From contig FJOG01000034.1 of assembly GCA_900073065.1 (NCBI GenBank), positions 418,700-482,699 on the forward strand: DNA of 64,000 nucleotides, read 5' to 3'. This DNA is from Phialocephala subalpina. Its lineage: Eukaryota; Ascomycota; Leotiomycetes; Helotiales; Mollisiaceae. Below, piece by piece: positions 21,418 to 33,458 of this stretch. How positions within the stretch are numbered: position 1 is the stretch's first letter; each line of letters begins with the position of its first letter. Both the position numbers and the translations under genes were made by a program. The notes under the pieces were generated by a model that was given only the letters and a program-made list of their open reading frames with translations, did not search any database and was not told where the DNA came from.

Positions 21418-22559
21418 TCAGCCGTTTGGTAAAGGAGCCGCAGGTGAATGTGTAGGCGAGCGGAGGACTGGAGTCAGGATTGTGTGGCGTTTTGTTGGCA
21501 AGAGGGGGATTGGGGGGGAGGTTCTTTTCTTTTTGTTGCGATCTCTTGGAAGACCAATTTCGCGAGGATATGTAGAGGTCACGACAGTGGTCGAGACGCC
21601 GCCTACAGGTGGCTTCTCGGGGTGATCAAGCAAACCTTTCGCGCGTGCTATCATTGCTCGGAGTTCTGCAACCCGGTTAGCGATTATTTAGAATTTGGTA
21701 GATCTATTATCAATACTAGTAATCTCTGGGATATTTTCTAGAGAGTTAATTAGGTCTGGAAGGTCTCGTGAAAAGTTGCTCGCGGTTCTTTCTTCAGCAC
21801 TTCACAAATAGCGGTTGACATCGCAATAAGTGTCCCTGCCAAAGTCATTATCAAACTGGCTTTAGAAGATTCAAAGTGTGCCTCGACCAAGTTTGTGCTT
21901 AAGTGCTTGAAGAAAGGGATTATTCGAGTCTCGTTGCTACTATTAATATAGTTTTATAAATTTCCCACGAATGTGTTAACTAATAAGCAATTTAGTAAAG
22001 CTAGATGTATAATAACGGAAAGGAAAGGGTAGGCGAGATTAATAAACTCGCGGTAGCTATTAGTATAAGCCACTATACTCAACAGCGTTTGTACATACTT
22101 ACGCTCGTAGTATTTATTATTGTCAAGATCTCGTGGCAACATTTGCATCCAGTCTTGATATTCTTCGTCTAAGATTGCAAGAGCAACGCTCTATAGCCTT
22201 TCCATTGTCTAGGTATCATTTCGTGTCGGCGGAGCTTTGAGGAGTTTTTTCGAAGAATTATAATCGGCCTTAGCTTGTTGTTATTCCGGGGTTATCTTTA
22301 TTTGGTCGTAGACAAGACTCGACGGCTTTTGCTCGATAATATTCGTGAGATCGTGGGAAAATCTACAGTCTACGCCAAAGCCGCAGTGCCCATTCTGAAA
22401 GTTTCGACAAATATTGTTTCCACTGCCTCCTCTACCTCCTAAGTGCGTTCAACCTCGTCCTCCTCGGTTCCTTATATCCCTTGGTCTTGCCCAAGAACCT
22501 CCTCTACCAAATCCGCCGCGGGGAGCCTAACCTCGTCTGCTTTGATCACGCTGAGTCAT
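21418..22559 (-). pseudogene. Relic of a CCCH/NFX1-type zinc-finger helicase gene (N-terminal part)
   Basis: Read on the minus strand from ATG 22559 (MTQRDQSRRG), the sequence gives Gly/Arg-rich DNA, then a CCCH finger CRNFQNGHCGFGVDCRFSHD (C-x7-C-x5-C-x3-H, about 22351-22410), then pieces such as QAKADYNS, WMQMLPRDLDNNKYY, LSTNLVEAHFES, AMSTAICEVLKKE, ATFHETF and MIARAKGLLDHPEKPP. Their order agrees with the N-terminus of fungal proteins annotated as NFX1-type zinc-finger or RNAi-heterochromatin helicases, as far as I remember that family; I could not search. Stops interrupt it where Arg, Gln or Trp fit (TGA, TAA and TAG), consistent with C-to-T on either strand. The helicase motor is absent. 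It was probably a duplicated copy silenced by RIP. Confidence 0.6.
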
Positions 22560-22776
22560 AGTGGTAAATGCAATTCAATGTGAAGTAAGCAAACATTCAC
22601 AGGGATCCCAGCCCAGTGTCATTAGTACCCTTGGGAAAACTTCTTTTGCGCAGCAACTGTACGTACAACTCGATGAAGTCGATGGCAGTCCAAAGGTGTC
22701 GAAATCCGATAGCAAGGATTCGGAGTACGTTCAAAATTCATTACTAAGTCTTTGCCTTCTCGATAGCTCCATGCGC

Positions 22777-24692
22777 TCAGGTGGACAAATCTCCACTGCG
22801 ATAAATCGGTACACTCCTCCTAGGGTCTTCAAGAGGATTTTGTCTCAGTTCCTCGACCGGTGACAGCGGAGTTCCGCTTGGCTGCCTCGAATGTGGCCAC
22901 CTGCTGTTCCCATGCGCAACCACTTCTCCGCTCTCACCCGAATCCGGACTTTCGGTCTCCTTCCTCTTCCCTTTCCACATCACGCCGAATATCGTCCCCT
23001 TCTCATCCCACGTCCTACTTGCTCTCGCTCTCCGTCCTGCCACAGTAGGTTTTCCACCATGCCCCTCAAGTACACTCGTATTCATGAATATCCAGCACCA
23101 TAACGTCCCAACAATCAGCACTGCGGTCAGGAACCAAGCGCCGACTCTATCTTCATTCCTAGCAGGAGTAATCTGCTGTCCAGGTGGAACATTTGAAGCA
23201 TTGTACCCCGCACTTGGATTCCCCACACTCGTCCCACCCGTTGTATTCGTAACCGGCGCCGTGACCAGTTTGATCAACGTTCCTTGTATAACCTCTAAAG
23301 CAGCCATCTGTTGACCAACACCATTTGTTCCATCCCAGGTTCCATTGTTGTACCATTTTAATCCACACACATTCCCTGTCGGAGAGCCATTGCATTGTGC
23401 TGCTGCTGCCTTTGCCGAGGATACAAGGAGTGGGTAAGAGGTTGCGTAGGTGAAGGGCGCCATTTGGGTGGATGCTGCCATCCAGCGGGAGAGGTAGGCT
23501 TTGAATGAGTGTTCGTCGACGTTACAAGCGGAGTATTCTTCGCAGATATCTTTCATAATTCCGCGGCCGTCAGGGAAAAAGTCGTAGGCGAGGGTGGAGA
23601 GGATGCCGGCGGTGCGGTTTTGCCAGAGGGCGGAGCCGTTTGTCTGCTGTATGTTAGTAAAGGGAGAGAAAAGGGCTAGGGCGAGCAGAGTTAAAATACG
23701 TACGTAATTGTACATCGTGCTCGCACCCATGAGCATTGTCCCAGCATTGTAACTCCACTGATGACCCCTATCGACCTGGGAACAGTTCAGCCGATCTGCC
23801 TCCGAACTGTCATAAACATTGTAGTTCGCATCGATCAAGCCGATTCTCCACATCCAATCCCAGACTTTGACTGCCCATTCGGCGTACATATCGTCTCCAG
23901 TGTATCTGGCCAACCTCGCCGCAATGTTGAACAGACATCCGTTCGAGATTGAGTTCTTGAGATCGTAGCCACCATTGATCTGATAAATTTGCCAACGAAG
24001 CCCTCCGTTGCAGAATTGGGTATCCCATCTTCCAACTTGCTCATTGAATACTGCTTGTGCCAGTGCCAACCAAGATGGCTCTTCTGGGCCTGGATTCGGA
24101 AAGTTCGTCTCGGCTGCCCTCAATGCGGCCATTGCCCAGAATGCTTGATCGTCGTTTCCCAATGATGCCGTTTCGTTTGGTGGCATGTAGTCGTTGTGAG
24201 GTCCGACTTGGAATTGCAATGCTTGCATCGTTACCGCATTGTATGTTGGATCTCCGGTATAGTGGTAATAGTCGACCATCGCTCCCCACATACCGCCTTA
24301 CCCGACATCCCCGAGTTAGTATACTTGTTTCAGATATGTTGAGAGTTATTCAAGAGTCAAGTGTCTGGTTCTGGTAGTTACAGCGAGTAGAACTCGTCGG
24401 GGCTACCAGAAGGGGAAATGTAGCTCAAGGGAAGTCGACTTACCTGCTTCCCACCAGTAATAAGGACCTGGGAGCAGTCCAGGGATCTGCCCACTCAGAT
24501 TTCCCGAGTAATAACTCATCATTCCATCTGCTGCAATTCGCGCGCCAGCTTTGATGGAGTCTGCATGGGACAAGGAGTCAGCATGGTAGGCGTAGTAGGG
24601 TCGAGGAACAAACCTGAGCTAGTCCAATCCACATCGAATGCAACGATGGACTGCACCAAACAGAACCAGATCAATGCTGCGAATTTTCTCAT
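22777..24692 (-). CDS. Glycoside hydrolase family 76 (DFG5/DCW1-like), membrane-anchored
   Basis: Four exons from ATG 24692: 24614-24692, 24444-24560, 23704-24296 and 22777-23646. The last intron (23647-23703, 57 nt, GTACGT to CAG) stays open if unspliced but interrupts [12 protein letters not shown]. The 552-residue product has a signal peptide ([18 protein letters not shown]), [17 protein letters not shown], the paired catalytic aspartates in [32 protein letters not shown] and [18 protein letters not shown]76 enzymes act on alpha-1,6-mannan; yeast Dfg5/Dcw1 are thought to transfer GPI proteins to the wall. Instead of a GPI signal it ends with a transmembrane helix ([18 protein letters not shown]) and a basic/Ser-rich tail of about 90 residues, common in filamentous-fungus members. 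It likely acts at the plasma membrane in wall assembly. Confidence 0.93.
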
Positions 24693-25699
24693 CTTGACTC
24701 AATCGAATAACTTCCGTTGCTGAAATCTTGCCTCTATATCACAAGGCTGGGTACGGATATGGGCTGACGTTCTCCACGCCGCAATCGCAGCCGAGCATCG
24801 AAGTTGACAAAACAGATCGTACGACAGCCTCGGAGAAATTCAGAACATCTCAGGATGAGAGTGGATGTAAATTGATCGCATATCGCAGACTTGCATGCTA
24901 GATATTGCTCCAGAGCCATGCGATGATGAGCAACAACGATGACGTTCAGCCCTCGAGGCATGCAAACACTTTAAATCCTGCCCCCGGCAAAATGCAATCG
25001 ATAAAACTGAACGCCGCACAGCGCATGCAGCCGGATTCGTTCATCGCCATGCAGTATGCAGCTCATCAGAAGATCACTGGATAATACGAGCTTATTTGTG
25101 TCGTGCCGCATGAGGCTGGACGAATGAGCGAGCGGTGGATGGACCAAGGGTGCTTGAAGTTGAGAAGCTTTCGGAAAAGCTTCGCGAAGTGGGATGAGAG
25201 GCTTGACGTACAGTACGCTTGCACCCAATGCGAGGAGACACAGCATGTCTTGGGATGACTGCTTTGGGGAAAAAGCTAGACATCACGTGCTGGTGCGGGG
25301 TTGACAGCGGAAGGGGAAGGAGAGAACGGTGTAGCGAATGGGGCTGAGCTGTCTTGCCAAGCCGGAAGGTGCGGATGCAATCTTTTGAAGCTTTTGAGAA
25401 GCTCGAAAAGAGATTGATTTGAGAGGTTGGGAAAGCAAACAGGACTTGATGTCAATTGAAGTTTTTAAGCTTCTTCTTAGTGGCTCGCCAAATTCATGGG
25501 GGCGTTAGCTCCATCCGAGCATCGTGTTTGAAGTCGGTGCCTTGAGCACTTTGACCGACGATGACGAAGCCTTGGGTCTTGGCTCGAATACGGGTGGTGA
25601 TTGAAGCATTGCAAACCTCGAGCTGCTCTCGACAGTTGCAGCATTGAGCTCGCCGGAGCAGACTGAGGATTGAGGTCGAAGGCTGTCGTGTTATTCTGC
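24693..25699. other. Intergenic between divergent genes
   Basis: About 1 kb separates the GH76 start (minus) from the small membrane-protein gene (plus), so it should contain both promoters. No defensible regulatory motif or coding sequence was seen. Confidence 0.4.
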
Positions 25700-26422
25700 A
25701 TGCCAATGTTTGGAGTGGCGACCATGCAAAGCTTCACAGACGTAATGCTCTCAAGAGAAGGAACGGGCATCATCCTTCTTCTCGGAATCATCTTGTCAGT
25801 TGTCTTGTGCCCCTCCATCCGGAAATCCAGAATACATATCTAACAACGACCTAGGAGCGCTGTCTTCGCATGGAAATTGACCTCTCTTCTCCGCCAACTT
25901 CGAGCAATCGAACAACGTCAATTGAAACGCGACAAGAATCACGCGGCCCAATTCGAATGCTCCGAAAAGAAGTATCCCGAACCACGAGTCTCCACCACAT
26001 CCAATGGCATGTTCATGGTCCGAGGCTACCCCTCCACTGGGAAGGTCATGCAGAAACTTGTCGATGGAGTTGAGATGGAATATCTAGGCTTAAACCGTTT
26101 CCGAATCGCAGATCGATCACACATCAAGGATGAGGAAGACGAATTCTGCAGGAAATTGTTGCGCCTAGGTGCGAACATATGGCAGAATGAGGCACATTAT
26201 CAGAGCTGGGCGCAAGATCCTGAAAGAGATGGAATAATGCAACATGAGATTGGCTACCCATCCAGTGGTGGAATGTGGTTGTTGAAGCGGAAGGATCTCG
26301 GAGAACAAGATGAGAGATTGGCTATGCTGCGGGTGTGCTTTACGATGGATGAGAGGTGTTGGGTGTTGAAAAGACTTGGTGCAAAGTTCTATCGAAGTAT
26401 AGAGGAGTGTAGGAAGATCTAA
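25700..26422 (+). CDS. Uncharacterised single-pass membrane protein, 220 aa
   Basis: Two exons, 25700-25794 and 25855-26422, joined by an intron with GTCAGT donor and CCTAG acceptor; the splice restores one frame across a hydrophobic helix (GTGIILLLGIILSAVFAW). The protein then has a basic heptad-like stretch (LTSLLRQLRAIEQRQLKRD) and a soluble domain containing NGMFMVRGYPSTGKVMQKL, EMEYLGLNRFRIADRSH and CFTMDERCWVLKRLGAKFY. I do not recognise the family. Codon use and composition look like the neighbouring intact genes. Two ATGs (25700 and 25706) are possible starts. It reads toward the convergent receptor gene. Confidence 0.6.
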
Positions 26423-26831
26423 TTGAGGATTGATGCCCTATCCAGGTCGAATTTATAATCCCAGGTGCGATGCATGAGCAGCTGATCTCTAGGTCTAATC
26501 GTCACTTCTCAAATTGGAATCCGCGAAGGTGAATTGTGCAGTGAGTCAATAAGAGGGCTGAAAGTCGGGAAGTATCAGACAACATCGGAAGACGAGCTAA
26601 ATTTTAGAATGAAATAAGATATGAGATCAAATCAAAATGACAGAAAACAACATGCAAACATGTTCCACTTGGTAAGCTCCTTCTCCGACTGACTTATAAT
26701 TCTTGCTGCGGGGTATCATTCTATTATCTCAGGCTCATTACTTCTGAATCCATCATGTACAACATCCTTCTATCCAGGCAAACATACACATTACAAACCT
26801 TTGGCATAAGCATTACACATTAGGTCACCCA
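26423..26831. other. Intergenic between convergent genes
   Basis: This is the shared 3' region of the small membrane protein and the CFEM receptor. No coding signal. Confidence 0.4.
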
Positions 26832-28643
26832 TTACGACGCCTTCCCAATACTACAATCGCTCCCCTCTCTCGCATGCATATGTGCTCGCGCCGCCCTTAC
26901 ATCCTCCACCGACTGATTACTCTGCTCCACCGTCATCGTCATAACAATGACCCCATGACCATCGGGCTCCCAAGTGTTCATCATCTTCGAGCCCTTTCCA
27001 GATGATCTCCTAGCTCTTGATCCCTTCTCATCATCCAAAACTCTGTCTCTTTCTTCGTCTACATCCGTACCAACAGCCGTTTCGCTAATCGCCACACTAC
27101 TCTTGCTCATTCCCCTCTTTACACCTCTTAGCATTTCAAGCATGCTAACTTCCTTGTCCCCACACTCTCCTCCATCTACTTCATTCCGATCAGTCAACTC
27201 GACTAGAGCTCTTGAACTCGTGTTCCTCCTACTTCGTCTCAGAACGCTTTTCCCACCCGCTACAGAACTGCTTTGGTTCATATGACGTGAATTGGAAGCA
27301 TGTTCGTCAGCACCACTGAGGTTCAGTCTTAGTGCCGGGAAGAAATATTCAAGGAGGGACCGGCAGGCAGGGAGACAGGCGCAGATGATGCCGAATGCTT
27401 GTTCGAGGTGGGAGTAGATGACTATTGGTGCTTGGTCGTCTGTTCCAATGTCAACATCACTCCTCAACCCAACTTCCAACATGGGAATAGGGGGATAGGG
27501 GGATAACTTACAGCTCAAATCGGTACTCCCCTTCAACCTCGCCAAACTAGGCAACCTCAAAAAACTGAATATAATAACCCCACTCCCCACACTAAACATC
27601 ACCAGCACATTTGCTCTCCGTCCCTTACTCAATTCCAATCTCCAAAGCGTTGGAATCGGCAATATTAAAATGACGAAATTCTGGAAAATGCTCAACCCGC
27701 TCGCTACGTAAAGAGCCGCGTATTGATTGATGCATTTCGTCCTCAAAGGAGACTCGGTGGGAAGGGTCCAGTTTGTCCAGTAGCCGTGGAAGGGTACACA
27801 TTGAAATGCCATAGCGAGGAAGAGAGCTAGGCCGGAGAGGATGACGAAGGCGGAGAAGATTTGGACGCGGCGGAGGAAGACCTTATTGGGGAAGATGCGG
27901 AGGAAGAATAGGAGGAGGGAGAGCTTGGTGAGGGTGTTTGAAAGGATGTAGAATAGTTCAGCGACGTAGAAGAACTGTTCACATTGTTAGTATGCCACTT
28001 AGTTAATGTGGGTGGAAAAGACGGGTGAGGGGACGAGGAGAGGTACCTTGAGGGCAGTAACGATCTGGGTCTCGCTCAGCCAGAAGGTATGCTCCCCGAA
28101 TTCATTCAACACCAAGCCCAACGATGTACCCACACCTGCCATATACGTCACAAATGCCGCCACCATCGTCCAGTCGTCAGACCCCAAGCTGACTCCCAAC
28201 AATAACCTCCCAGTGATCCGTCCACCTAGGAAGCATGCCGTTAGGAAAGGTATTATATAGTCGACGTGAAGCACCATGTCTAGCCTGCTTTTATCATTCT
28301 TTACCCCACAGCTCACTGCGGAATATTTCTCCAGCTGCAGTATTTCCGTAGTGTTGCATGACTGAAAAGCGCAAAGTGTGACTGCAGCCGTGAGGTTCGT
28401 ATTCGTACATATGCAAGTGGTATTTGAAGTCGATCTGCAAAATCTAGGGATATATGTTGCTAAGCATGTAGACTGTATGTAGAATTTGAAGTTAGAGAAA
28501 TGTCTCCCTGAAAGGGTAAGAAGAAAACATACAGAACAATCCGGAGCCGTCACCGCCTCATCTCGCGGTAAGACATATCCATCAACACTCGGACACCACA
28601 AACACCACAACAAAGACGACGAAAGAACGTAAAAAGGTCGCAT
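26832..28643 (-). CDS. CFEM-domain Pth11-like receptor, 535 aa
   Basis: Four exons: 28533-28643, 28047-28472, 27512-27974 and 26832-27439. A signal peptide (MRPFYVLSSSLLWCLWC) is followed by a CFEM domain with eight cysteines (DCSSTCLATYIPRFC, TTCICTN, LCAFQSC, AVSC). Then come about seven membrane helices typical of the fungal rhodopsin/Pth11 class, with GSDDWTMVAAF, FYVAELFYILSNTLTKLSLLLF, FRIFP-like FLRIFPN, FQNFVILILPIPTLW and YSHLEQAFGIICACLPACRSLL. A cytoplasmic tail of about 160 residues is rich in Ser, Arg and Asp. Pth11-type receptors sense surfaces or host cues in pathogens; the ligand here is unknown. The intron at 27440-27511 would remain open if retained, so a longer isoform is possible. 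Confidence 0.9.
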
Positions 28644-30331
28644 CTCCAAGTCACCCGTGACTGGAAGCAATCAATCTCCCAAACAAACACGACGATGCAA
28701 CGAAAGAAAAGAATCGGGAAAAGAGCGACAGTGATACAAATTGTTCTGAGTCTCCAGGGTGATTCAATCAATGTGAATAAACTTTCTGCTTTCCCATTTC
28801 ACGTGGTTCTCACAGATATCAGATCCACCTCTTTGCGAGAAAACGGGTCTTCGAACCCTTTAACTTGGGACGATCTACTCCCGATAAAGAGGTTTGAAGG
28901 GAACATTCTCGGGGCAGATGGTGGTCTCATCACGAACTTGCATGATAAGATGGCTGTATTTGTCGATCTTATACCTATATCTCTTTTTATCCCACTTCTC
29001 TGCATCCAAAAAGAACGTTTCTAATACTCATTACGCATAGGTCGATACAACACTTGTCGCATTCGAAGTATAAATCGACAGAAAGAGAGTGACGAACTCC
29101 ACGTGATGATCTGTATGTGGGCATCATGTCTCGGGCCTGCGTCAAGGGAACCTTAAAGAGAAATTTCCACGAATTGGAAATCGTGCCCACATTATCCTTT
29201 TCACTCTTTTTCAGATGATTTTCAATCTACTGTTGATTAGCTGCAAAGTGACAGGTCCCCACTCACGGGACCCGAGAGACGCAATCTGGGTATGACTTCG
29301 GCTTTTCCCCAGCGCACTGTTCGCAGATGTCTCAGTGTCGCGGTGATAGGCAGGGAGTTCCCAACCAGGACCGTTGAAATTTCAAAACGTGCAGACCGGA
29401 CCGTTGCGTGCCGTCAGGTTCGAAGTCTGGACGTGGATTATCGTACCTTGTTGAGGCTTTTGTCCGTGACTATGTAAAGGTTATCTAGGATTCGAGCCTC
29501 GATGTCTCGCAAATTCGTAATCTAGTCTTTCTAATTTTCGTCAGCAGAGAGTTTGGATACAGGATAAGACGATTCTCGATCCGTTTGGGAAGGTTGCTTA
29601 CGTTAACCTCATTTATCGTTCGTGCTTTGATATTGTGTAGTTGCGACATGCGAGGCGAGATGCGGACTTAGATATTCTGTTGCACCCCCCGCGATCAAGT
29701 GATCTGCCCACGGACTTGACGACTTGTCTGAAAGTCCTTTTATCTCAATGGTTCAAAGCCAGAGCAACCGTTTTCCTGATGCCGAAGCTTAAGTCCGATA
29801 CATCGTGAAGCCCCCACGATCACGGTCGGAAGGGCAAACGGACAACGCGAAACCCCGAAGACCTTTCAAGGCGACTCGGACTCGGCGATAATCGTACCTC
29901 TCAGCGAGAGGCCGTCCATGGTACGGACGTATTGGTACTCGGGTTCGCAAGTTACTTCATCCACGCCCTGAATGCCCAGATCAGGCGGTGGTGGCGACGA
30001 GTCGTGCTGACTGCTCCCTGCCGCCAGAATATTGTCGAATCATCGAACTTCAATTCAGAAACGCGTATCAAGTTACAGGTGTCGTATTATGAAATCTGCA
30101 GGGTGAGTAAGATTTCGGCTTACACGATTGGTGCTGAGAACGACAGCCCAACAATGTCAGCAATGCTCAGATAGCCTGTTAAAAACACAAATCAAAGGAC
30201 CGCCGCAAACGGGAGAACATGTATAAGTTACTCCATAAGCATGCCTTGTTGGATTTCCAACTGCTCCATCGTTTCAACATTTGCATTCTTCCCCTAATTG
30301 CGCATATTATCGCTTCATTCCGTATCAGTAT
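28644..30331. other. Long gene-poor stretch (about 1.7 kb)
   Basis: Composition is normal rather than A+T-rich. Several 60-110 residue open stretches exist on both strands, but none has a recognisable motif or splice partner. It holds the divergent promoters of the receptor (minus) and the monooxygenase (plus). Confidence 0.4.
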
Positions 30332-32976
30332 ATGAGAATGTCTCCTCAAGTGGCTGTACCAAATGGCGGAAAGCAAGATCGTTTGCGAGTGATAATTGTC
30401 GGAGGATCGATCGCGGGTTTGACCTTGGCACACTCTCTTCATCACAGCAACGTCGACTTCGTGGTTCTGGAGGCCGGAAAGGAGATCGCTCCTCAGGTTG
30501 GAGCTTCCATCGCCATTTTCCCCCATGGTGTGAGAATCCTAGACCAGCTCGGATTATTCGAGGACATTGCAGCCGTGACTGAGAGCTTAGTAAGTGCTAC
30601 AACCTGGGTCGAGGGTGGAAAGATGCTGTGGAAGACGGATGGCCTGGGATTGATCGAAGCTCGGTCAGTGAAATCTTGAATGTCTAGTATCGGATTCCAA
30701 GGTGATGGCTAACTTGTAGTCAGTATGGGGTATCCAGGTTATTTTCTGCAACGTCGTGATCTGCTAGATATCTTCTACAGAAACATCCATGACAAATCGA
30801 AGATCCATACGTCGAAGCGAGTGTGTCAAATCGATCATAACGACAATGGTGTTACTGTAAAATGCGAAGATGGGTCAACGTATAGTGGCGACATCGTGGT
30901 GGGAGCTGATGGCATCCACAGCACCGTCAGAACATCCATGCAACAGCACATCGAGAAGATGAGCCCTGGCAAGGTTGACAAAGACAAGAAGGCTATCTCG
31001 GCCGAGTACAATTGTATCTTCGGTATTGGAAAGCCAATTGAAGGGGGTAATCTCATCCCGGGTGATACGCATAGGTCGTACTTGAACGGGTACTCTAGCC
31101 TGGTATTCGTTGGGAAAGACTACTCCTTATATTGGTTTTTGTTCTCGAAACTTGATAAGAAATATGTCGGGAAGGACATACCAAAGTACACGAAGGCAGA
31201 GATAGAAGAGGCGGTCAAGCCTTTCTTCAACTTTCACATGACAGATTTGATAAAATTCGACAAAGTGTGGGATAACAGAACCTTTGCCAACATGACTTGC
31301 GTCGAGGAGGCTGTCAACGAAAATTGGACTTCAGACAGGTTTGTGTGCATCGGGGATTCAATCCATAAGGTCGGTGTTCAACTCCTGAACCAAGTATTCA
31401 GAATTAAGAGAGGTAGACTGACGATTGTAGGTGACTCCAAATGCAGGAGCGGGAGGCAATGCCGCAATCGAAAGCGCAGCAGCACTAGCAAATAGCTTAT
31501 CGAAGCTGTCGAAGCTGAATAACACAAAACCATCGTTGGACCAGATTCGAAAAGCTCTACTCGAGTTCTATGACAAACGCAGCGTGAGAGCCAATCTCAT
31601 CGTTGAGAAAGCGAACAAACTCGGGAGGATTGAATCATTCGCAACGATAAAAGACAAGCTCCTGGCCAACTATCTGCTCCCGAATTTAGGGGATACCTTG
31701 GTAGATGGTAGTTGTGAAACTATGACCGGAGCAGAACTGCTTGAGTTTTTACCTCCACCACCGAGATCATTGAAAGGCACAATGCCTTGGAACCCAAATG
31801 GAGGTCTAGGGAAGGAAGAGAGCAAACTGCTTCGAGCGCTCTATGCACTTCCGCTGTTGTTTGTGTTGTATGGATGTCATCGGACAATGGGTGCTACACT
31901 TGACGCACTTGTAATACCTCGAACAGCTGCCGGGACACTGTCGTTGGGGCCAGAACTGGTGGTACCATTGCACACGAAGTTCTTTGGTACCAAGGGACTC
32001 GACAACTTCGTAGCGGAATATGTTTCCATTTTCACCCCGGCAATTGGGAATTTCGATGTCGTTGGTAGGCTCCAGGGGATTGCCTTTCTCGCAGACCTTG
32101 TTCCGATCCAGACAATATGGCTGATCGAGGGAATTCGTCGAGGCAACTTTGGCACTGCTGCGCATCTGCTGTAGGTCATTGTTCCTACCAATCTTAACCT
32201 ATCTGACTGACTCTCGCAGGCCAACAATCTTCTGGATTCTTGCCCAACTTCGAGGAATTGGCCATGCAGCGCCGCTGTACTACTTCCTGCATTATGTTCA
32301 GTCTCCGATGGAAAAGTACGCTGCGGCAGATAATCGGATGGTGCAGATGGGACCTGTCAAGACGATCGTGCCATCCATTGTACTCGCATATGTTCTGCCT
32401 TCGATTACTATGTTCGTCGCTCCCGATCTCGCAACCCGTCAATGGGTCAATGGTATCTTCTGGCAGCCATTCCCGATATATGTGGCCATTCTTCAACGAG
32501 TACTAAGCAGACTTGTAAATGACACGACGAAGCCGGATAGGCTGTCGAAGCCTGAAGCCGATATGCCATATCTACGTCGCGCGTATGCCTTTGCTGCCAT
32601 TGCGAGCACATGCGTATATCTTTATGTCCGATTCACTTCTCCGGTATTTTTGACGAAGATCTTTTTCGAGGGTCTTGCCAATCCGACGAAAGCTCTGCCA
32701 CTGATTGAAGGCGCTACCAAGGCATTGAAGTATGATCAAATTGCAGCATCTACTGCGGGTGCGATCTGGACACTGCTGAGCTTCAGTGACTTGAAAAAAG
32801 CTGGGAAAGTCCAAGCTGGATGGGTTCGTATCCTTGGAGTCTTCGCCATGGCGACGTTAGTGGCCGGTCCTGGAGCAGCAATGCTAGTGATGTGGGCATG
32901 GCGTGAAGAGAGCCTGGCAAGGAGGAAGGTCGTTGTCGTCAAGCAGAAGGACTCACTGCCCGCATTTTGCAGATAA
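30332..32976 (+). CDS. FAD monooxygenase fused to a polytopic membrane domain, 824 aa
   Basis: Four exons: 30332-30663, 30724-31369, 31431-32170 and 32220-32976, all phases matching. The first 430 or so residues are a group A flavoprotein monooxygenase of PaxM type: dinucleotide fold LRVIIVGGSIAGLTLAHSL, DFVVLEAG, GYFLQRRDLLDIF, VVGADGIHSTVR and FVCIGDSIHKVTPNAGAGGN (the last formed by splicing). From about residue 490 it becomes strongly hydrophobic with seven or more helices (LYALPLLFVLYG, LADLVPIQTIWLIEG, IVPSIVLAYVLPSITMFV, AYAFAAIASTCVYLYV and others). PaxM-type enzymes epoxidise prenyl chains in fungal terpenoid pathways, and small membrane cyclases usually follow as separate proteins; a fused epoxidase-cyclase is an attractive but unproven reading. 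No other pathway genes lie nearby. The ATG at 30338 is an alternative start. Confidence 0.82.
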
Positions 32977-33458
32977 TGAACGGAGATGAAAGTGTAGAAT
33001 GTCCTGGAATTTGGCGCAGTGGATGGTTGCATAAAGTTTCTGTAGAATCTAGATAGTCGCGTAGAATATTGATTTTGAGGGAAGTGTTGAAAAAGAGAAA
33101 ATGTCTGTCGCCGCGATGTTCCCAGGCGATCTCGGACTTCGGAGATAAGATCTTCGAGTCTGCGGAAGAACTATAATCCGTCTCCCTAAGCTCTGACCGG
33201 AGAAACTCCGGTACTCGATAGCTCCCGTAATCTAAGGCCGCCACAAATTTATCTGGAGAAGAGCAAAGTGTCCTTTTTGGTATCGACAAGGATAGCTTCC
33301 ATTCACGCTTCAATTCGACTCTTCTTTGCAGTTTGGCGCTTGGGACTTGTGGACAGATTTATGTGGTCACTTTAGGCTCCATATAACCTCTCCTTTGTCA
33401 CCCTCTTGCGGCGAAACTGCTTCATTCTTTTAGCAGTTGAGTTACACAACCACCCAAC
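32977..33458. other. Intergenic, LHS1 promoter region
   Basis: About 480 bp between the monooxygenase stop and the LHS1 ATG. An unfolded-protein-response element might be expected for an ER chaperone, but I did not find one I could defend. Confidence 0.35.

Noticed and set aside
28695..29024. 109-residue plus-strand frame in the gap between receptor and monooxygenase
   Set aside because: No domain, and it overlaps an equally long frame on the other strand; not enough support.
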